Source: an uncultured Oscillospiraceae bacterium (lineage in GTDB: Bacteria; Bacillota; Clostridia; Oscillospirales; Oscillospiraceae). From it: a stretch of 9,543 nt of DNA. Within the stretch, counting starts at the first letter, position 1; each line of letters starts with the position of its first letter. A program made the position numbers and the translations under genes. The notes beneath the pieces are model-generated. The model worked only from the letters and a program-made list of their open reading frames with translations, did not search any database and had not been told where the DNA came from. The stretch spans positions 1 through 9,543 of the forward strand of contig CAJTVM010000100.1 of NCBI GenBank assembly GCA_910579595.1, written 5' to 3'. Below, one piece after another: positions 6,159-9,543 of this stretch.

Positions 6159-6320
6159 TTAAACCAGGCTCCACTCCAGCACTTCCCGCACCAGGCGGCT
6201 CCCCACCGTGGTGCCCTCCGGCAGCAGGAACATCGCCACCTGGTTCTCCACACCGCTGTCACTGGTCATGTGGGCGTAATCCCCATCGATGGAATCCACG
6301 GTATAATAGACAGGCTCCAT
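6159..6320 (-). CDS. Small DUF3006-like protein, 53 residues
   Basis: A short acidic protein beginning MEPVYYTVDSIDGDYAHM and ending REVLEWSLV. The pattern VDSIDGDYA, then a polar turn (SDSGVENQVA), then LLPEGTTVGS resembles the DUF3006 family, whose members usually read like VDRIEGDxA...LPEGxxEGD. That family is uncharacterised and is often found as tiny beta-rich proteins in Firmicutes. Support for a real gene is good despite its size: AGAGGGGGG (6328-6336) lies seven bases before the ATG, the reading frame has family character along its length, and a terminator follows about 25 bases after the stop. It is convergent with the ABC operon and has no evident partner gene. The family assignment is from memory of the pattern, not a search. 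Confidence 0.72.
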   Translation of the reverse strand: MEPVYYTVDSIDGDYAHMTSDSGVENQVAMFLLPEGTTVGSRLVREVLEWSLV

Positions 6321-6501
6321 ACTAATTCCCCCCTCTCACCGGACGGTGCTTCCGCCCTGCAATTTTTTCATATCTGCCTTGTCCGCCGGACCAGACGCAG
6401 ACCATCATTTTCTACAGCACCCGGCGGGCAGCTTTACACTGGTCAACGTTCCGGAGCGTGATCCCCTGGTACGCGCGTCCCAGACGGCGGACAAAGCAGG
6501 C
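6321..6501. other. Intergenic region with no gene recognised
   Basis: About 180 bases between the divergent DUF3006-like and hydrolase genes. Apart from the ribosome binding site of the former, the only structure seen is an imperfect inverted repeat: CTGCCTTGTCCGCCG (6374-6388) against CGGCGGACAAAGCAG (6485-6499), 14 of 15 complementary. Open frames cross the region on both strands but show no family features, no ribosome binding sites and no convincing starts. No clear promoter for the DUF3006-like gene was found. Confidence 0.5.
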
Positions 6502-6530
6502 TTGACGTTTCCACCCGGAAATGGTAAGAT
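6502..6530 (+). promoter_or_regulatory. Sigma-A promoter of the carbon-nitrogen hydrolase gene
   Basis: -35 box TTGACG (6502-6507), a 17-base spacer and -10 box TAAGAT (6525-6530), each five of six matches to consensus. The predicted start near 6537 leaves a leader of about 36 bases that carries AAAGGA (6558-6563), nine bases before the ATG. Confidence 0.75.
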
Positions 6531-6572
6531 CCGGGCAGCGGTCATCTTCCTTAGACGAAAGGATATTGAATC

Positions 6573-7457
6573 ATGGACACTTTGAAAATCGCCCTGCTCC
6601 AAATCGCGCCTTGCGGCACACTGGAAGGGAATCTCGAAAAAGGGATGGCTTCCTGCCGGAGGGCAAAAACCATGGGAGCCGATATTGTGCTATTCCCCGA
6701 GATGTGGAGCAATGGATATAACATCTACGATCAGCCCGTCGGCCAGTGGAAGGCGGAGGCGATCCCCCCTGACAGCGAGTTTGTCAACGCGTTCGGCGTG
6801 CTGGCCAAAGAACTTGACACAGCCATCGGTATCACCTTTCTGGAGGCATATGAGGGCGGTCCCCGCAATTCTATGCTCCTGTTTGACCGGCACGGGGAGC
6901 GAAAAATCACCTATGCCAAAGTCCACACCTGCGATTTTGACGTGGAGCGGAACCTGACGCCGGGGGAGGATTTCTATGTCACCACGCTGGACACCTCCTG
7001 CGGCAAGGTCAAGGTTGGGGCCATGATCTGTTTTGATAGGGAATTTCCTGAGAGCGCCAGAATCCTGATGCTGAAAGGCGCGGAGCTTATCCTGACACCC
7101 AACGCCTGTCCTATGGAGATCAACCGCCTCTCTCAGCTGCGGGCCAGATCCTACGAGAATATGCTGGCCATCGCCACCTGCAGCTACCCGGATTCAGTAC
7201 CCGACTGCAACGGCGGTTCCAGCGTCTTTGACGGCGTGGCGTACTTGCCAGAGCTGGACGGCTCCCGGGATATGTGCATTTTGCAAGCAGGTAGCATAGA
7301 GGGCATCTATCTCGCGGAGCTGGATTTGGATCAGCTGCGGCGTTATCGCGAACACGAAGTGCACGGCAATGCGTTCCGGCGGCCACAGAAGTATGGGCCA
7401 TTGCTTGAATGCAAAATTGATCCGCCGTTTATCCGGAACAGCCGCCGGACAGTATGA
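6573..7457 (+). CDS. Carbon-nitrogen hydrolase (nitrilase superfamily amidase)
   Basis: A 294-residue cytoplasmic hydrolase that breaks non-peptide C-N bonds (amide, carbamoyl or nitrile) using a Glu-Lys-Cys triad. All three are visible in the expected contexts: Glu43 in IVLFPEMW, Lys116 in TYAKVHTC and Cys153 in VGAMICFDREFPES. The C-terminal HGNAFRRPQKYGPL is also typical of the family, and the length is normal (about 260-300). Substrate cannot be told; relatives include N-carbamoylputrescine amidase, beta-ureidopropionase and omega-amidase, but no polyamine or pyrimidine gene is adjacent. It has its own promoter and a strong terminator, so it is a single-gene unit. It may once have belonged with the decayed GntR/racemase locus on the other strand, but that is a guess. 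Confidence 0.93.
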   Translation: MDTLKIALLQIAPCGTLEGNLEKGMASCRRAKTMGADIVLFPEMWSNGYNIYDQPVGQWKAEAIPPDSEFVNAFGVLAKELDTAIGITFLEAYEGGPRNSMLLFDRHGERKITYAKVHTCDFDVERNLTPGEDFYVTTLDTSCGKVKVGAMICFDREFPESARILMLKGAELILTPNACPMEINRLSQLRARSYENMLAIATCSYPDSVPDCNGGSSVFDGVAYLPELDGSRDMCILQAGSIEGIYLAELDLDQLRRYREHEVHGNAFRRPQKYGPLLECKIDPPFIRNSRRTV

Positions 7458-7495
7458 TGCAGTCCTCCGCGTGGGGGCAAAATAAAATCCCGGTT

Positions 7496-7555
7496 ACAGC
7501 CTATCGAAAAAGTCTGCCATAAGGCAGACTTTTTCGATAGGCTGTCTCCTTTTTT
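7496..7555. terminator. Long-stem terminator after the hydrolase gene
   Basis: A perfect 23-bp stem (7496-7518 with 7523-7545) has an ATAA loop, followed by CTCCTTTTTT on the plus strand. On the minus strand the stem is followed within about ten bases by ATTTTATTTT, so it can also end transcription of the GntR remnant. The stem contains an internal AAAAAGTCTGCC/GGCAGACTTTTT core. It is longer than most terminators and may belong to a dispersed family. Confidence 0.9.
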
Positions 7556-7563
7556 CGCCCATT

Positions 7564-7991
7564 TTAATCGCCACTTCCCTTATACTCCCCGGTGCCGATC
7601 ATGGTCTGATCCAAATGTCGTTCCATCAGCAGTCGGGCCAGCCCGCCGTCACGGGCCTCCAGGGCATAGGCGATCATGTAGTGGTAGCTTACCCCGACGT
7701 GCCTACGATCTCTACATTCCCCTTCATAGGAGTCCGGTAGGTGTTGCTCAAAATGTCGAAAATCCGGACAAAAATGGGATTTCCGGTGGACTTGGCCACC
7801 AGCGCGTGGGATTTCAAATCATACTCCGCCATCTCATCGGTGCTCTTGGCTTCCTCCATCTGCTTGGCCAGCATATTTTCCGAGGGGATCTTGCTTCCCG
7901 GCGGCCAGGCTCCGCCCAGAATGGCGGATTTCAGGCTCTCAAATACCGCGCTGCTGACGCTTCCACGGGCTGCATCCGTTGTTTTCCCCAT
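7564..7991 (-). pseudogene. Decayed GntR/FadR-type regulator (internal deletion plus frameshift)
   Basis: Intact FadR-type regulators are about 220-240 residues: a winged helix followed by a metal-binding all-helical FCD ligand domain. Here the start is normal (SVSSAVFESLKSAILGGAWP, PGSKIPSENMLAKQ), but after Gln44 the chain jumps straight to the middle of the FCD domain (YDLKSHALVAKSTGNPIFV, with the D-x3-H metal motif). About 90 residues, including the DNA-recognition helix, are missing; the junction is near 7859. The frame then stops at TAA after EIVGTSG. One extra base in the CCCC run at 7692-7695 (GGGG on the coding strand) would restore VSYHYMIAYALEARDGG and LARLLMERHLDQ, the end of the FCD domain, stopping at 7564. 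The promoter and ribosome binding site (GGGAG seven bases before the ATG) are intact, so a short product could still be made, without DNA binding. A sequencing error could explain the frameshift but not the deletion. Confidence 0.85.
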
Positions 7992-8050
7992 AAAAATCTC
8001 CCATTTCTCTTTTGTTTGATAAATACAGGAATTGACTCGGATTCTTTTCC

Positions 8051-8079
8051 ATCATACAACAACCGATAGGGCAAGTCAA
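8051..8079 (-). promoter_or_regulatory. Intact promoter in front of the GntR remnant
   Basis: On the minus strand, -35 box TTGACT (8074-8079), a 17-base spacer and -10 box TATGAT (8051-8056), each five of six to consensus. The predicted start near 8044 leaves a leader of about 50 bases. The -35 box lies just after the stop codon of the racemase fragment (8092), so the regulator had a transcript of its own. Confidence 0.72.
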
Positions 8080-8091
8080 GCCGTCCTCCGG

Positions 8092-8316
8092 TTAAAACAG
8101 GTTTCCCCCGGCGTCAAAGCTCCAATCAAACGGCCCCTCCTGCACTTCTATCCGAGGATCTGCCAAGGCCTGGGGCAGCAGGCCCTCCGAAATTTCCATA
8201 TATTCGATATGTGCAGTGTCCGGAATGCGGATCAGCTTTTTCCGTGCCTGATCTTCCGCCTCTGAACAGCAGCACAGGGCGAGCTGAATTGCCTCCCTGT
8301 CATTGTCCATCACCAT
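8092..8316 (-). pseudogene. C-terminal fragment of a LarA/DUF2088-type racemase-like protein
   Basis: An open stretch of 74 codons from the first ATG, running about 16 codons further upstream to an in-frame TGA. The sequence DNDREAIQLALCCC, ARKKLIRIPDTAHIEYMEIS, EGLLPQALADPRIEV and FDAGGNLF reads like the extreme C-terminus of nickel-pincer LarA-like (DUF2088) enzymes, which are about 420 residues long and racemise or epimerise 2-hydroxy acids. The catalytic and cofactor-binding N-terminal part is absent, and the sequence upstream is the AT-rich promoter area of the two-component system. There is no ribosome binding site fitting the ATG, so I take it as a remnant. It lies on the same strand as, and upstream of, the broken GntR gene, so both probably come from one lost catabolic locus. 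The family call is from pattern memory and should be searched. Confidence 0.6.
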
Positions 8317-8376
8317 ATGCTTGCTACGATAGCGTTCCCTCCGAATTGAGAAACCTAAAACTCAAAAATTTACTGT

Positions 8377-8411
8377 CATTTCATACCCATTCCACATTCC
8401 AGTGCTATACT
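8377..8411 (+). promoter_or_regulatory. Extended -10 promoter with upstream heptamer repeats, two-component operon
   Basis: TG-C-TATACT (8403-8411) is an extended -10 element in front of the response regulator gene, with no good -35 box at the right distance. In its place are CATTTCA (8377-8383), CATTCCA (8388-8394) and CATTCCA (8395-8401), with starts spaced 11 and 7 bases apart. A poor -35 region with direct repeats is what an activator-dependent promoter looks like, and OmpR-type regulators bind direct repeats. Self-activation by the encoded regulator is an inference. Confidence 0.55.
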
Positions 8412-8433
8412 ACCCTGAAAAGGGGGGGCAACG

Positions 8434-9099
8434 ATGGCAACACTGCTGATTGTCGAGGACGACTGCAAAACCAACGATGCAATTTGTGAATACCTAAAGC
8501 CAGCGGGCCACAAGGTTATCCCAGCATACGACGGTGGAGAAGCGTTACAGCTTTTCCGTGAGAACAGCATCGACCTTGTTGTGCTGGACATTATGCTGCC
8601 CCACGTCAGCGGCCTGTCTGTCCTGCATGAGATACGGCAAACAAACGCAACACCTATTCTGATGCTCACAGCTATTGAGGACGAATATACCCAAGTCAGA
8701 AGTTTTGACGAGCAGGCCGATGACTACATGACAAAGCCCTTTTCTATGGTATTGCTGGGGAGGCGGATTACCGCCCTTTTGCGTCGAAGCGGGCAGGCCC
8801 CGTTACCCCAAACGATAACCTTTGGCGATGTGACCGTCGATTTCTCCGGCTACACCGCCAGCGACAGCGCCGGGAAAATCGACATCATGCCCAAGGAAAT
8901 TGATTTGCTCCGGCTGCTGGTGGAGCATAGGGGGCTGGTGCTGACCCGTTCGCAGATTTTGGACGAACTGTGGGGCGCTGACTATCCGATCATCGACCGA
9001 ACCGTGGACACCTACATCAAAAATCTGCGGAAAAAACTGCGGCTTGACTGCATCGTAACAGTCAAGGGTATCGGCTATAAATATGAGGTGCAGCCATGA
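8434..9099 (+). CDS. OmpR/PhoB-family response regulator
   Basis: A 221-residue two-component response regulator. The receiver domain (about 1-115) has the acidic pair Asp9/Asp10, phosphoacceptor Asp52 in LVVLDIMLP, Thr79 in LMLTA and Lys101 in DDYMTKPFS. The DNA-binding winged helix (about 126-221) shows the OmpR pattern: ITFGDVTVDFSGY, KEIDLLRLLVEHRGLVLTRS, ILDELWG, then RTVDTYIKNLRKKL and VKGIGYKYEV. AGGGGGG lies about six bases before the ATG. Its stop overlaps the kinase ATG by ATGA at 9096-9099, so the two are translationally coupled. Base composition is less GC-rich than in the genes to the left. Target genes probably lie beyond the right edge. Confidence 0.96.
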   Translation: MATLLIVEDDCKTNDAICEYLKPAGHKVIPAYDGGEALQLFRENSIDLVVLDIMLPHVSGLSVLHEIRQTNATPILMLTAIEDEYTQVRSFDEQADDYMTKPFSMVLLGRRITALLRRSGQAPLPQTITFGDVTVDFSGYTASDSAGKIDIMPKEIDLLRLLVEHRGLVLTRSQILDELWGADYPIIDRTVDTYIKNLRKKLRLDCIVTVKGIGYKYEVQP

Positions 9100-9543
9100 A
9101 ACGCTTAAAATTGTTTCCGAAGATATTTCTCTATACCATGAGCATCATGTTATTTGTCGTTGTTGTCACGCATGGGCTGATCTATCTGCTTGCCCCACAG
9201 ATGCAGCTTGCATTGAGTACCCAAGATGATGTTGTTGTCAGCATCCGGCAGGAGCAGTTTGTGACCGAGGCAGTAGAAAAAGCCCTGCCTATCTCGTTAA
9301 GCTGTTCCCTGCTGATTTCCGTTGTCTGTTCCCTCCTGTTTTCCAAAGCGATTGCCGACCCTATCAAGAAGATTTCTGCGTCAACCGAGCAGATGATGAA
9401 ATTAGACCACGGAGCAAGCTGCCCTATCCATACAAAGGATGAAATTGGCACACTGGCGCAGAACGTCAATGATTTGTATGCTAATCTACTGTCCACGATT
9501 GAACATTTAGAGCGGGAAAAGGACGCTGTGCGTGATATGGAGC
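9096..9543 (+). CDS. Sensor histidine kinase, N-terminal part (3' end outside window)
   Basis: The membrane sensor partner of the regulator before it. The first 149 residues are present. They show a basic start (MKRLKLFPKIFLYTMS), a first membrane helix (about 10-32), an outside loop of only about 33 residues and a second helix (about 66-84). A HAMP linker follows (about 85-135, with SKAIADPIKKIS and DEIGTLAQNVNDLYANLL) and then the start of a coiled coil (EHLEREKDAVRDME). The frame runs off the right edge before the phosphorylated histidine box and the ATPase domain, so catalytic competence cannot be checked. The short outside loop suggests sensing near or in the membrane, as in kinases that respond to envelope stress or peptide antibiotics. 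It begins with the ATGA overlap with the regulator. Confidence 0.92.
   Translation, partial: MKRLKLFPKIFLYTMSIMLFVVVVTHGLIYLLAPQMQLALSTQDDVVVSIRQEQFVTEAVEKALPISLSCSLLISVVCSLLFSKAIADPIKKISASTEQMMKLDHGASCPIHTKDEIGTLAQNVNDLYANLLSTIEHLEREKDAVRDME

Noticed and set aside
6134..6325. Plus-strand open frame over the DUF3006-like gene
   Set aside because: Pro/His-rich shadow without a ribosome binding site, overlapping the terminator; the minus-strand frame has family character and a strong ribosome binding site.
6346..6602. Short overlapping open frames upstream of the hydrolase on both strands
   Set aside because: No recognisable family, no convincing start signals, and they run through the hydrolase promoter.
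9182..9496. Minus-strand open frame inside the kinase gene
   Set aside because: Antisense of a clear histidine kinase frame that is coupled to the response regulator by ATGA.
1..9543. CRISPR arrays, tRNA or rRNA genes, insertion sequences
   Set aside because: No spaced direct repeats of CRISPR type, no cloverleaf-like sequence with a T-arm GTTCRANNC, no ribosomal RNA sequence and no transposase motifs were seen by eye; no scanning program could be run.

Overview
The window looks like chromosomal DNA from a GC-rich, low-complexity-rich Gram-positive Clostridia genome, most likely Oscillospiraceae (Flavonifractor/Oscillibacter/Lawsonibacter-like). This is inferred from protein style: a LytR-CpsA-Psr cell-wall ligase, a lipobox ABC binding protein of the clostridial NMT1-like type, strong GGAGG/GGGGG ribosome binding sites, sigma-A promoters with 17-bp spacers, and an OmpR/HK pair. 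No taxonomic search was possible.

Layout. (1) 1-1538, plus strand: the 3' two thirds of prfB (release factor 2), then a small zinc-ribbon multi-membrane protein, closed by a strong hairpin terminator at 1572-1610. (2) 1667-2677, minus strand: an LCP-family protein with its own promoter at 2783-2811. (3) 2857-6135, plus strand: a complete transcription unit. It has a near-consensus promoter, a perfect inverted repeat across the predicted transcription start, a Crp/Fnr-type regulator, an NMT1/SsuA-like binding lipoprotein, a permease and a short ATPase. The first two genes overlap by ATGA and the last two by GTGA. A bidirectional terminator ends the unit. The regulator probably controls its own uptake operon; the imported substrate cannot be read from the sequence. 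(4) 6159-6320, minus strand: a 53-residue DUF3006-like gene, convergent with the ABC operon and sharing its terminator. (5) 6502-7555, plus strand: a carbon-nitrogen hydrolase (nitrilase superfamily) as a single-gene unit with its own promoter and a 23-bp perfect-stem terminator. (6) 7564-8316, minus strand: a decayed locus. It holds a GntR/FadR-type regulator gene with an internal deletion and a one-base frameshift, preceded by the last ~74 codons of what looks like a LarA/DUF2088-type racemase. (7) 8403-9543, plus strand: a two-component system. It has an OmpR-family regulator and, overlapping it by ATGA, the first 149 codons of a sensor kinase cut by the window edge. This part is visibly less GC-rich than the rest.

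Nothing here amounts to a clearly new system. The items most worth following are the self-contained Crp/Fnr-ABC operon with its 26-bp start-site palindrome, the intercistronic palindrome after the binding-protein gene, and the eroded GntR/racemase locus next to the two-component system.
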